Assembly (NCBI RefSeq): GCF_900099995.1
Contig: NZ_FNCZ01000003.1
Span: 124,001 to 188,000, forward strand
DNA length: 64,000 nt
From: Winogradskyella thalassocola
GTDB taxonomy: Bacteria; Bacteroidota; Bacteroidia; Flavobacteriales; Flavobacteriaceae
Direction of reading: 5' to 3'
The notes under the pieces are model-generated. The model was not told the origin of the DNA and did not search any database. It saw only the letters and a program-made list of their open reading frames with translations. The translations under genes were made by a program, and so were the position numbers. The first letter of the stretch is position 1. The number at the start of each line of letters is the position of its first letter. Positions 15,770 to 22,640 of the stretch are shown here, in pieces.

Positions 15770-16351
15770 TTATTTTTTACTAGCGATTTTTCGTCTAATT
15801 TTACTCAAAAACTCGTGGCTTATGCCCAAGTAAGCGGCAATTTGCACATTGGTTAATCGTTGAAAGAGCTTGGGATATTTTTCAATAAAGTCTATATAAC
15901 GTTGGTCTGCTGTTTTACTTAAATTATCTATGATTCTTCGTTGTAAAGCGATATGTGTTTTTTGAGTCATGACTCTAAACAGTTTCTCTATTTTAGGAAT
16001 TTTATTATAAGCAAACTCTTTATCTTTTTTTGAAATTAATAATACTTCACTATCCTCTAATGCTTGAATATAAAGTTGTGATGGTTTTTCATTAGTGAAG
16101 CTGTCTATGTCGGTTATCCACCAATTCTCTTGAGCAAAATAAAGTACTTGTTCAAATCCATTACTGTCTATGTGATATACTCTGAAAAGCCCTTTGGTAA
16201 CAAAGCCCTCAAACTTGCAAATTTCACCTTCTTGCATGAGGAAATGTTTTTTTCTAACTTCTTTTTGGTTAAATAAGCTGCAAAAACTTTCTAGCTCTTT
16301 TTTTGAAAGCGTAATATGGTTTAATATATTTTGTGTTAGTAATTCTGTCAT
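15770..16351 (-). CDS. Crp/Fnr family transcriptional regulator
   Basis: A 193-residue regulator with a cNMP-binding-like barrel (VRKKHFLMQEGEICKFEGFV, QVLYFAQENWWITDIDSF) and a C-terminal winged helix (RLTNVQIAAYLGISHEFLSK, IRRKIASKK). The length is normal for this Bacteroidota family. It is 83 bp upstream of the MBL/SnoaL gene pair, which it probably regulates. A partial family A repeat lies right upstream of its start. Confidence 0.88.
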   Translation of the reverse strand: MTELLTQNILNHITLSKKELESFCSLFNQKEVRKKHFLMQEGEICKFEGFVTKGLFRVYHIDSNGFEQVLYFAQENWWITDIDSFTNEKPSQLYIQALEDSEVLLISKKDKEFAYNKIPKIEKLFRVMTQKTHIALQRRIIDNLSKTADQRYIDFIEKYPKLFQRLTNVQIAAYLGISHEFLSKIRRKIASKK

Positions 16352-16365
16352 ATTCGAAGGATTTC

Positions 16366-16444
16366 AATATTACGCCCAATGTTTAGTCTTTAGTATAAGA
16401 GTAGTAGCGGATTTATCTGCACTTACATCTCACTAAGCAATATA
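16366..16444. repeat. Partial family A repeat, copy A4
   Basis: CCAATGTTTA...ATAAGAGTAGTAGCGGATTT matches the left part of copy A1 (ATGTTTATGGATAAGATTAGTAGCG), and ..TAAGCAATATA resembles its right-centre AAGCAATTAA. The central hairpin block is missing. Confidence 0.45.
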
Positions 16445-16451
16445 GTTAAAT

Positions 16452-16497
16452 AAAAGCAATAGCGGTTCAAGTTTACACCTGAACCGCTATTGCTTTT
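16452..16497. terminator. Strong bidirectional terminator hairpin
   Basis: A perfect 18-bp stem, AAAAGCAATAGCGGTTCA (16452-16469) and TGAACCGCTATTGCTTTT (16480-16497), with a 10-nt loop. On the minus strand it would end the DoxX transcript (stop at 16559) before the next Crp/Fnr gene. The flanking A and T runs make it work in both directions. Confidence 0.8.
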
Positions 16498-16558
16498 AAA
16501 CATTGTTGTATCCTGTTTTTATTCAGCTTACGTAATTTATAAAGCCAGTAATTTCACA

Positions 16559-16969
16559 TTATTTCTTGGCAAGTATAGGTGCTTTTTTTCTTCGTCCCCA
16601 AGCAATAAAAAGTGCAAGTCCTAGTAAAATTACATTCATTCCTATTGCAGAGAACTCTCCTCTAGAAGCATGAAATCCACCGGCTAATACCATAATCAAG
16701 GCTAAGCCAAGAGCTGCCAATATCGTTAAATTAGGTTTCCATCTGAAAATTGAAGGGATTAATAATCCTAAACCACCCAATAGTTCACTAACTCCTATAA
16801 ATTTAACCAATGCAATCGGTGTATTTGCTACCCATGGAAGCGCTTCTGTAAGTGCTTCAACCGGTTGTGTAGCTTTCATTAATCCAGCCATGATAAACAT
16901 TAGGGCTAATAATCCTTGCGCAATCCATAATGCTATATTAATTGCTTTGTTACTTTTTTGATTTGTCAT
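16559..16969 (-). CDS. DoxX family membrane protein
   Basis: A 136-residue integral membrane protein with four hydrophobic segments (about 12-29, 45-66, 76-94, 103-124). The DoxX pattern is present: ALWIAQGLLALMFIMAGLMK at the start, KFIGVSELLGGLGLLIPSIF in the second segment, and ILAALGLALIMVLAGGFHAS. DoxX proteins are linked to respiratory or redox functions in membranes; the exact substrate is unknown. It lies 83 bp downstream of a Crp/Fnr gene, a frequent pairing of small membrane proteins with their own regulators. Confidence 0.88.
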   Translation of the reverse strand: MTNQKSNKAINIALWIAQGLLALMFIMAGLMKATQPVEALTEALPWVANTPIALVKFIGVSELLGGLGLLIPSIFRWKPNLTILAALGLALIMVLAGGFHASRGEFSAIGMNVILLGLALFIAWGRRKKAPILAKK

Positions 16970-17052
16970 TATACTTTAAATTTTATTTATAGAACAAAAT
17001 TCATAGTTTTTGAAAGCCTATGCATTGATGTTCATCAAGAAATAATATTGGT

Positions 17053-17526
17053 TTATTTTTTTTTAGAAAGTTCATTTCTGATACGACTCAAGGCTTCAGG
17101 TGTAATTCCTAAATAAGAAGCTACCATTTTTAGCGGAACTCTTTGAATAATGTTTGGATACGTTTTAGTAAAATGCTCATACCTTTTTTTTGCATTTGAA
17201 CTCATTAACATTATAATTCTATTTTGCATAGTATCTAAACGTCTTAATAAGGCAGTTAGGTCTGGACCTTCCTTTAGTAATTCTTCTTTTGTAGCGACAT
17301 TTATAATGGTGTCTTCAAGAGCATCTATAAATAATTGACAAGGTGTATTGGGTTCACAACTGTCAGCAACTAACCAATTTTCAGGACCAAACATATATAT
17401 ATGTTCTTTCCCTTTATCATCAATTGTATAGCTTCGTAACAAACCACTTTCAACAAGATAAACCTTGGAACTTATATCCCCTTTTCGTTGTAATACAGCT
17501 CCTTTTTTTACGTTTATTTTTTTCAA
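17053..17526 (-). CDS. Crp/Fnr family regulator, probably 5'-truncated
   Basis: 157 residues compared with 185-195 for the family. It begins directly in the first barrel strand (KKINVKKGAVLQRKGD), so the usual N-terminal helix of about 30 residues is missing. The rest looks intact: YLVESGLLRSYTIDDKGKEH, MFGPENWLVADSCEPNTPCQ and the winged helix VPLKMVASYLGITPEALSRI. No ATG or GTG is available; the only start is TTG at 17526, with a TGA two codons further up. A family A repeat begins within about 25 bp. The gene has probably lost its 5' end at that junction, though translation from the TTG cannot be excluded. Confidence 0.7.
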   Translation of the reverse strand: MKKINVKKGAVLQRKGDISSKVYLVESGLLRSYTIDDKGKEHIYMFGPENWLVADSCEPNTPCQLFIDALEDTIINVATKEELLKEGPDLTALLRRLDTMQNRIIMLMSSNAKKRYEHFTKTYPNIIQRVPLKMVASYLGITPEALSRIRNELSKKK

Positions 17527-17550
17527 TTTTCAAGTCTTATTAAGGTTTGT

Positions 17551-17697
17551 TTAAATGGCAAACAACGGTTTTGTGTATGATTTCGTTGCGTGTTTAAGCA
17601 TTAAAGTTAGCAAATACAAACCGAATAGAAAATCCGAGAAGGTTTTCGTAAGTAGGCTATAACTAGCAATGAATTTTATACGGTGTTGTGTGGCGTT
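17551..17697. repeat. Family A intergenic repeat, copy A3
   Basis: Shares TTGCGTGTTTAAG, TTAGCAAAT, CGTAAGTA, AGCAAT.AATTTTATACGGTGTTG with the other copies. The hairpin is GAAAA-CC (17628-17635, one bulged T), loop GAGAA, GGTTTTC (17641-17647): a different sequence that still pairs. The ends GGCAAACAACGG and CGGTGTTGTGTGGC are imperfectly inverted. The copy fills the gap between a truncated Crp/Fnr gene and TrkH. Confidence 0.75.
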
Positions 17698-17725
17698 TTT
17701 TCTATTTTTCTAATTATTAATTTTT

Positions 17726-19078
17726 TCATACAGCCAAATCATCAGTTCTAATTTTTTTAGAATCGTTCTCTTTTTGTTGCAATAATGCAAATCCAAAAGT
17801 TAGAACTCCAACTCGTCCAATAAACATTAAAATAATAATCAATATTTTCCCAACGTTAGTTAAATCTCCTGTAATTCCAGTACTTAATCCAACTGTTCCT
17901 AAAGCGGATGCTACTTCAAATAATATGCTGTCAAAAGAAAAGTTTTCAAAGTAAGAAAGTAAAAATGAAAACAAGAAAATTAAACTCGTGTAAAGCATAA
18001 AAGTTGATGTGGCAACGTATATTCTTTCAAATGGAATAAGTCTGTTTAAAAATGTGATTTTTTTCTGACCAAACAATCGACTTTTTAATATCGATAGCAT
18101 TGCCGTCAATGTCGTTATTTTCATTCCTCCTGCTGTTCCTGAAGGCGAAGCTCCAATATACATAAGAAAGGTTATAAGCAATAATATTGGCAAGGATAAT
18201 TGACCGATAGGTATTGTGTTAAACCCAACTGTTGTCATAGCTGACATTGCTTGGAAGAAAGAGGTCATAAGTGAACTATTCGAACCGAGAATAGAGGATG
18301 ATTCTGTTGTGTAAATGAGTAAAGTTCCTAAAAAAAGTAAAAACAAAAACCCATAGATAATGATTTTAGTTGTGAACGAAATTTCTTTTGATTTACCCCT
18401 AATTCGATACCACAAATCTGTAATTACAATAAAACCCAAAGAACCAGAAATTGCCAATACAGAAATAATTGTGTTTATAAAAGTATTGTCTTGATAGCTT
18501 TCGAAACCATCATTAAACAATCCAAAACCAGCTGTACAAAACGATGAAATACTATGAAAAATTGAAAACCAAATTGCTTTTAAACTCCCCATTCCAGAAT
18601 TGGTAAAGGCAAAGTAGAAAAGTATAGCTCCAATAGTTTCCATTATTAGGGTAAAAACAATAACGCTTTTGATAAAATCTTTTATCTGAATTGTATTAGG
18701 TAATGTAAATTCCGTTCCTATTAATTTACTATGCCAATGTGTTATTTTTTTGGTAGTAAACAATAAATAGTATGTCGTTAGCGTCATATATCCAATTCCG
18801 CCAATTTGTATTAAAGCCATAATAACAAATTGACCGAAAAAATTATAGGAATCGAAAACGCTTATTGTCACAAGTCCAGTAGTTGAAATAGCAGAAGTTG
18901 AAATAAATAAATTATCTAAAAAAGAAATGTCGGTTTTGTGAAATAAAGGAATAGACAGTAAAATAAATCCAATTAGCGTATACAAAAAGAATCCCCAAAC
19001 TAAATTCATTTGAGGTGATTTACTAATTTGGAATTTTCGGTACCAATTAGATATTTTCTTGTATGTTTTATTTTCCAT
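17726..19078 (-). CDS. TrkH/KtrB family potassium uptake channel subunit
   Basis: About 450 residues with some ten membrane segments. The four pore loops of the SKT superfamily are recognisable: ISAISTTGLVTIS, ISSFCTAGFGLF, MSAMTTVGFNTIP and ASALGTVGLSTGITG, each with the selectivity glycine. The frame is open to 19159, but residues upstream of MENKTYKKISN are encoded within the family B repeat. I therefore start at 19078. K+ (or Na+-coupled K+) uptake is the family function. A cytoplasmic TrkA/KtrA regulatory subunit would be needed and is not in the window. Confidence 0.88.
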   Translation of the reverse strand: MENKTYKKISNWYRKFQISKSPQMNLVWGFFLYTLIGFILLSIPLFHKTDISFLDNLFISTSAISTTGLVTISVFDSYNFFGQFVIMALIQIGGIGYMTLTTYYLLFTTKKITHWHSKLIGTEFTLPNTIQIKDFIKSVIVFTLIMETIGAILFYFAFTNSGMGSLKAIWFSIFHSISSFCTAGFGLFNDGFESYQDNTFINTIISVLAISGSLGFIVITDLWYRIRGKSKEISFTTKIIIYGFLFLLFLGTLLIYTTESSSILGSNSSLMTSFFQAMSAMTTVGFNTIPIGQLSLPILLLITFLMYIGASPSGTAGGMKITTLTAMLSILKSRLFGQKKITFLNRLIPFERIYVATSTFMLYTSLIFLFSFLLSYFENFSFDSILFEVASALGTVGLSTGITGDLTNVGKILIIILMFIGRVGVLTFGFALLQQKENDSKKIRTDDLAV

Positions 19079-19105
19079 TCTTTGTATTTCGGTTTTTTTT
19101 AATGA

Positions 19106-19325
19106 CACACAATTCGTTATACAGTAACTTTTATTACTCATATCCCGAAAATAGAGCAAAATATAGTAGCTTTTTATATTCTAGCAACGAAGTTAAGTGT
19201 ATTTCGTCAAAAATCTATACGAAAAGTTACATACTGGTTTTCTCAGATAAAAGCCAAGTTGCAATCCTCTAATGCATATAGGTTACGGAAAACCATGATA
19301 GCTAACTCATAGGAACTGAAACTGT
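19106..19325. repeat. Family B intergenic repeat, copy B2
   Basis: Aligns with 11930-12165 in the same orientation over about 220 bp. In this copy the inverted repeats are eroded (CTATACGAAAAGTTACATACTGG). Together with B1 it brackets a 7-kb minus-strand block from the SDR gene to TrkH. The left end overlaps the upstream extension of the trkH reading frame. Confidence 0.7.
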
Positions 19326-19351
19326 TTAAAAGGGGTAATTCTCTTTTTCAA

Positions 19352-19609
19352 TTACTTATCTATAGACCCTAAAACGCGTTTCATAAAGTTGTTAACGGCA
19401 TCTTTTTTAGTGGCTCCATCTTTGATCATTTTATTGACTTCAATGGCTCCATACATATTAGAGATTAATTCTCCAATCACGTCGAGCTCTTCATCTTTTA
19501 AAGACGGTACTTCGGTTAAGGCCTCAAGTGTTTCTATAGTTTCAATGATGTAATCTTCGTCATTGTCTTCTATGAATTGTGTTAGGTGTTTTATTACGGG
19601 TAGTTTCAT
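19352..19609 (-). CDS. DUF6952 family protein
   Basis: An 85-residue acidic, helical protein starting MKLPVIKHLTQFIEDNDED, with VIGELISNMYGAIEVNKMIK and a C-terminal NNFMKRVLGSIDK. I associate this with DUF6952, a small cytoplasmic family that in Flavobacteriaceae lies next to thioredoxin and peroxiredoxin genes, as it does here. The function is unknown; the fixed context suggests a role with peroxide reduction. It is separated from the thioredoxin gene by a 29-bp tandem-repeat region. Confidence 0.78.
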   Translation of the reverse strand: MKLPVIKHLTQFIEDNDEDYIIETIETLEALTEVPSLKDEELDVIGELISNMYGAIEVNKMIKDGATKKDAVNNFMKRVLGSIDK

Positions 19610-19635
19610 TGCTGATGGTGTTTTGTATTATTAAG

Positions 19636-19818
19636 AGGTTTCGACTGCGCTCAACCTGACAAATAGGTTTCGACTGAGTTTAACCTGTTATAGAGGTTTT
19701 GATTTACGATGTAAGCTATCTTCGCTCAACATGTATTTTGATCTCGCTAATGCTCAACCGGACCAATAGGTTTCGACTGCGCTCAACCTGACAGATAGGT
19801 TTCGACTGTGCTCAACCT
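19636..19818. repeat. Array of 29-bp-period repeats between DUF6952 and thioredoxin genes
   Basis: Core unit AGGTTTCGACTGCGCTCAACCT, itself with inverted ends AGGTT/AACCT. Good copies begin at 19636, 19665, 19768 and 19797; a degenerate one spans about 19694-19732. Adjacent good copies are 29 bp apart. Such units are dispersed in many flavobacterial genomes. Confidence 0.7.
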
Positions 19819-19830
19819 AAAAATGGTGTG

Positions 19831-20139
19831 TTACACAGCGTCGTCCACCAATTCTTTTAAAACATCGAACTTATTAGTTTGTACTTGACTTTTAAATTCA
19901 CCGTTTTTGAATGTTGCAAAAGTTGGTAAATTATCTACCGTTGCTAATTTTCTACTTTCAGGAAATTTTTCAGCATCAGCGATCACAAAGGTTGCTCCTT
20001 CGTGCTCTGTTGCTAATTTCTTAAACTTAGGTTTCATTATTCTACAATTTCCACACCACGTCGCTGAATATTGTACGATCACTGTATCATTACTATTGAT
20101 AATCTCTTGAAGATTATCTTGTTCTAATTCTTGTATCAT
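19831..20139 (-). CDS. Thioredoxin-family protein
   Basis: A 102-residue thioredoxin fold: VIVQYSATWCGNCRIMKPKF carries the redox pair Cys29/Cys32 (CGNC instead of CGPC), followed by ADAEKFPESRKL and the cis-proline region DNLPTFATFKNGE. The frame is open to 20169, but the extra ten residues come from the hairpin repeat at 20156, so I take the ATG at 20139. It lies downstream of the 2-Cys peroxiredoxin gene on the same strand and likely serves as its reductant or a related thiol carrier. Confidence 0.9.
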   Translation of the reverse strand: MIQELEQDNLQEIINSNDTVIVQYSATWCGNCRIMKPKFKKLATEHEGATFVIADAEKFPESRKLATVDNLPTFATFKNGEFKSQVQTNKFDVLKELVDDAV

Positions 20140-20155
20140 GATTTTTGTTTTATAC

Positions 20156-20224
20156 GTCATTGCGAACAACGTGAAGCAATCTCTATTTTAATAAACAGAT
20201 TGCCACGCTTTGCTCGCAATGACA
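20156..20224. repeat. REP-like inverted repeat between peroxiredoxin and thioredoxin genes
   Basis: Arms GTCATTGCGAACAACGTGAA.. (20156-20182) and ..GCTTTGCTCGCAATGAC (20198-20224) are imperfectly complementary, with best pairing over the outer GTCATTGCGA and inner AATCT. This is the widespread TCATTGCGAGnAACG..AAGCAATCT type of element. It lies between two genes on the same strand and may shape mRNA ends. Confidence 0.7.
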
Positions 20225-20243
20225 TAAATTTTAAATTTTTAGA

Positions 20244-20882
20244 TTAATGAGATGCTAAATAAGCAGCAGTCCCTTTTGCATTGGCTTGCATTGCTTCTTT
20301 ACCTTCTTCCCAGTTTGCAGGACAAACTTCACCTTTTTCTTGTACGTGCGTTAACGCATCGATAATTCTTAAGTATTCGTTAACGTTTCTACCTAAAGGC
20401 ATGTTGTTAACGCTTTCGTGTTGAATGGTTCCTTCTTCGTCAATGATGTACGTAGCTCTGTATGTTACGTTATCACCTTCAACAGTTACTAAACCAGTTT
20501 CTTCATCAAATTGTTCGTTGAAAATATCTAAGATCCCTAATGCTGACGCTAGGTTACGATTAGAATCTGCTAAAATTGGGTATGTTACGCCTTCAATTCC
20601 ACCATTATCTTTAGATGTGCTTAACCAAGCAAAGTGTACTTCAGCTGTGTCACAAGATGCACCAATTACAAGGGTGTTTCTTTTTTCGAATTCACCTAAA
20701 GCGGCTTGAAATGCGTGTAATTCTGTTGGACAAACAAAAGTGAAATCTTTTGGGTACCAGAATAATACTACTTTTTTATTGTTATTACGTGCTTCTTCTA
20801 GAACGTTCACTTTAAAAGTGTCGCCCATATCATTCATTGCGTTTACGTCTAAATCTGGAAATTGTCTTCCTACTAATGCCAT
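20244..20882 (-). CDS. 2-Cys peroxiredoxin (AhpC/TSA family)
   Basis: A 212-residue cytoplasmic peroxidase. The peroxidatic cysteine is Cys51 in KDFTFVCPTELHAF, the supporting Thr and the FAWLSTSKDNGG segment are present, and the resolving cysteine is Cys187 in GEVCPANW. It reduces hydrogen peroxide and organic peroxides using thioredoxin-type donors; a thioredoxin-like gene follows. The C-terminal YLASH tail is short. A TAnnTTTG box lies 39 bp upstream (20921-20928). Confidence 0.95.
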   Translation of the reverse strand: MALVGRQFPDLDVNAMNDMGDTFKVNVLEEARNNNKKVVLFWYPKDFTFVCPTELHAFQAALGEFEKRNTLVIGASCDTAEVHFAWLSTSKDNGGIEGVTYPILADSNRNLASALGILDIFNEQFDEETGLVTVEGDNVTYRATYIIDEEGTIQHESVNNMPLGRNVNEYLRIIDALTHVQEKGEVCPANWEEGKEAMQANAKGTAAYLASH

Positions 20883-20920
20883 GTTTTTATAGTTTTAAAT
20901 TGATTATTAATTTTCTACTA

Positions 20921-20928
20921 CAAAGATA
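20921..20928 (-). promoter_or_regulatory. Candidate -7 box for the peroxiredoxin gene
   Basis: On the minus strand TATCTTTG fits the Bacteroidota TAnnTTTG element and lies 39 bp upstream of the ATG. No TTG at the ideal distance was found, so this rests on the -7 box alone. Confidence 0.4.
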
Positions 20929-21023
20929 CTTTTCATTAGGGAATTAATACGTTAAGCAAATTTTAATTTTTTATAAAGCAATAGCTTTTAGCTATACTAA
21001 GTTTTATTTTGAATAATTAAAAA

Positions 21024-22493
21024 CTATTTCGCTTTTAGCATCTTAATTTTAAGATTTAAGGCTGCAAATAATAAGGTTGTAAATGGACTTAAGTAGTTAA
21101 AAATAGCATAGCCAATATATTCGCCCACACCGACACCTAGAACGCCACTTTGGTAAGCTCCACAAGTGTTCCAAGGAATTAGGACAGAGGTTACGGTACC
21201 AGAATCTTCGAGTGTACGACTTAAGTTTTCTGGAGCTAAGCCCTTATCTTCATAGGCTTGTTTAAACATTTTTCCAGGAATAACAATCGCTAAATACTGA
21301 TCTGAAGCAATAAGATTTAAGCCTAAACAACTTAGCACGGTACTGGCAAATAATCCGAATATAGATGTGGCTATAGACAGTAAGGCTTTTGTGATTCTAG
21401 AAAGTGCTCCGATACCATCCATGATGCCACCAAAAATCATGGCACATATAATTAAATAGATGGTCCAAAGCATGCCGTTCATTCCACCAGATGAGAACAG
21501 ATCGTTTAATTTAGGATTATCTGTAACGATAGCCGTATCGGTAAGAATTGAATTTGTAATAGCCGTAAATTTCGATTCAGACAGCCCTTCTAAAATATTA
21601 CCTTGAAACACGAACGCAAAGATGATCGCTAAGATAATTCCGGACGCTAATGCTAATAAAGGTTTTGTTTTTAATAAGATTAAGGTCACTACACCAACAG
21701 GCACTAAAAACAACCATGGTGAGATATTAAAAGTATGATCTATAGACGCGAGAAGGTTGCTGATATCCGCACTTCCGGTTGTATCTATATTGAAACTAAT
21801 AATACCGAAAACAATAAGAGTGATAATGATTGTAGGTACGGTTGTAATGGCCATGTATTTGATGTGCGTAAACAAGTCCGTCCCTGCCATAGCAGGTGCT
21901 AAATTAGTGGTATCACTTAAAGGTGACATTTTATCTCCAAAATACGCTCCAGATATCACGGCTCCGGCAATCATACCTGGATTAATACCTAAAGCGGTTC
22001 CAATACCCACTAAAGCAATACCAACGGTTGCAGAGGTAGTCCAAGAACTCCCTGTAGCAATAGAGATGACAGCGGCAATGATAACGGAAGCGGGTAAAAA
22101 TATTTCTGGGCTTAAAACTTGTAAACCGTAATAGACCATAGCAGGGATGACACCACTAACGAGCCATGTACCCGCTAAGGCTCCGACTAAGAATAAAATC
22201 ATGATGGGCACAAACACACTTCTCAGGTTTTCCCAAATCTCTTTTAGCATAACACTGAGGCTCACTTTATTAAAAAAGCCCACAATTGCAGCAACCGCTC
22301 CACCTAAAACTAAAATAATTTGATTGGTATACGCGCCAAGCCATTCTTGATCTTCAACGAGAAAGATATTATAGGCTAACATGGCCATTAGAATCACAAC
22401 AGGTATAAGTGCTTCAAAAAAACTAAGTTCTTTATTGTCTATAATTACTTGATCTTCTGTTTTAATCTCACTTAGGTTGTCGTTTTCTTGCAT
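21024..22493 (-). CDS. nhaC: Na+/H+ antiporter NhaC family
   Basis: A 489-residue inner-membrane transporter with about 11-12 hydrophobic segments and the NhaC signature regions: ATGSSWTTSATVGIALVGIG, GAYFGDKMSPLSDTTNLAPA, and LIPWNTCGAYQSGVLGV near the C-terminus. NhaC proteins exchange Na+ for H+ and serve sodium and pH homeostasis, fitting a marine lifestyle. The first 20 residues are a charged cytoplasmic tail. It is followed on its upstream side by the terminator of the PLP-enzyme gene, so it is probably transcribed alone. Confidence 0.9.
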   Translation of the reverse strand: MQENDNLSEIKTEDQVIIDNKELSFFEALIPVVILMAMLAYNIFLVEDQEWLGAYTNQIILVLGGAVAAIVGFFNKVSLSVMLKEIWENLRSVFVPIMILFLVGALAGTWLVSGVIPAMVYYGLQVLSPEIFLPASVIIAAVISIATGSSWTTSATVGIALVGIGTALGINPGMIAGAVISGAYFGDKMSPLSDTTNLAPAMAGTDLFTHIKYMAITTVPTIIITLIVFGIISFNIDTTGSADISNLLASIDHTFNISPWLFLVPVGVVTLILLKTKPLLALASGIILAIIFAFVFQGNILEGLSESKFTAITNSILTDTAIVTDNPKLNDLFSSGGMNGMLWTIYLIICAMIFGGIMDGIGALSRITKALLSIATSIFGLFASTVLSCLGLNLIASDQYLAIVIPGKMFKQAYEDKGLAPENLSRTLEDSGTVTSVLIPWNTCGAYQSGVLGVGVGEYIGYAIFNYLSPFTTLLFAALNLKIKMLKAK

Positions 22494-22577
22494 TTTCGTT
22501 CAGTTTAGTGTCGTAATGTTACGATTTTGTTAAGCCATTTGCAAATGGAATACGAATCCTAGATTAGGACACCAAAA

Positions 22578-22617
22578 AAAGGTTAGACGCTTACTGTTGT
22601 ATAAGCATCTAACCTTT
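22578..22617 (-). terminator. Rho-independent terminator of the PLP-enzyme gene
   Basis: AAAGGTTAGACGCTTA (22578-22593) pairs with TAAGCATCTAACCTTT (22602-22617) with one mismatch. On the minus strand the stem is followed by a run of seven T. It sits between the PLP-enzyme stop and the nhaC start. Confidence 0.8.
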
Positions 22618-22640
22618 AATAAAGTACATATGATTTTAAC

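Noticed and set aside
19079-19159. Longer N-terminus of TrkH
   Set aside because: The 27 extra codons lie in the family B repeat; MENKTYKK at 19078 is a normal start.
10851-19325. Definite chromosomal integron
   Set aside because: No integrase gene in the window and no clear GTTRRRY/RYYYAAC pairs in the repeats; kept only as a hypothesis in the findings.
19636-19818. CRISPR array
   Set aside because: The repeat period is 29 bp with only a few bases between 22-25-bp units, so there are no spacers, and no cas genes are present.
20140-20169. Longer N-terminus of the thioredoxin
   Set aside because: The extra ten residues derive from the inverted repeat, and the ATG at 20139 gives a standard thioredoxin start.
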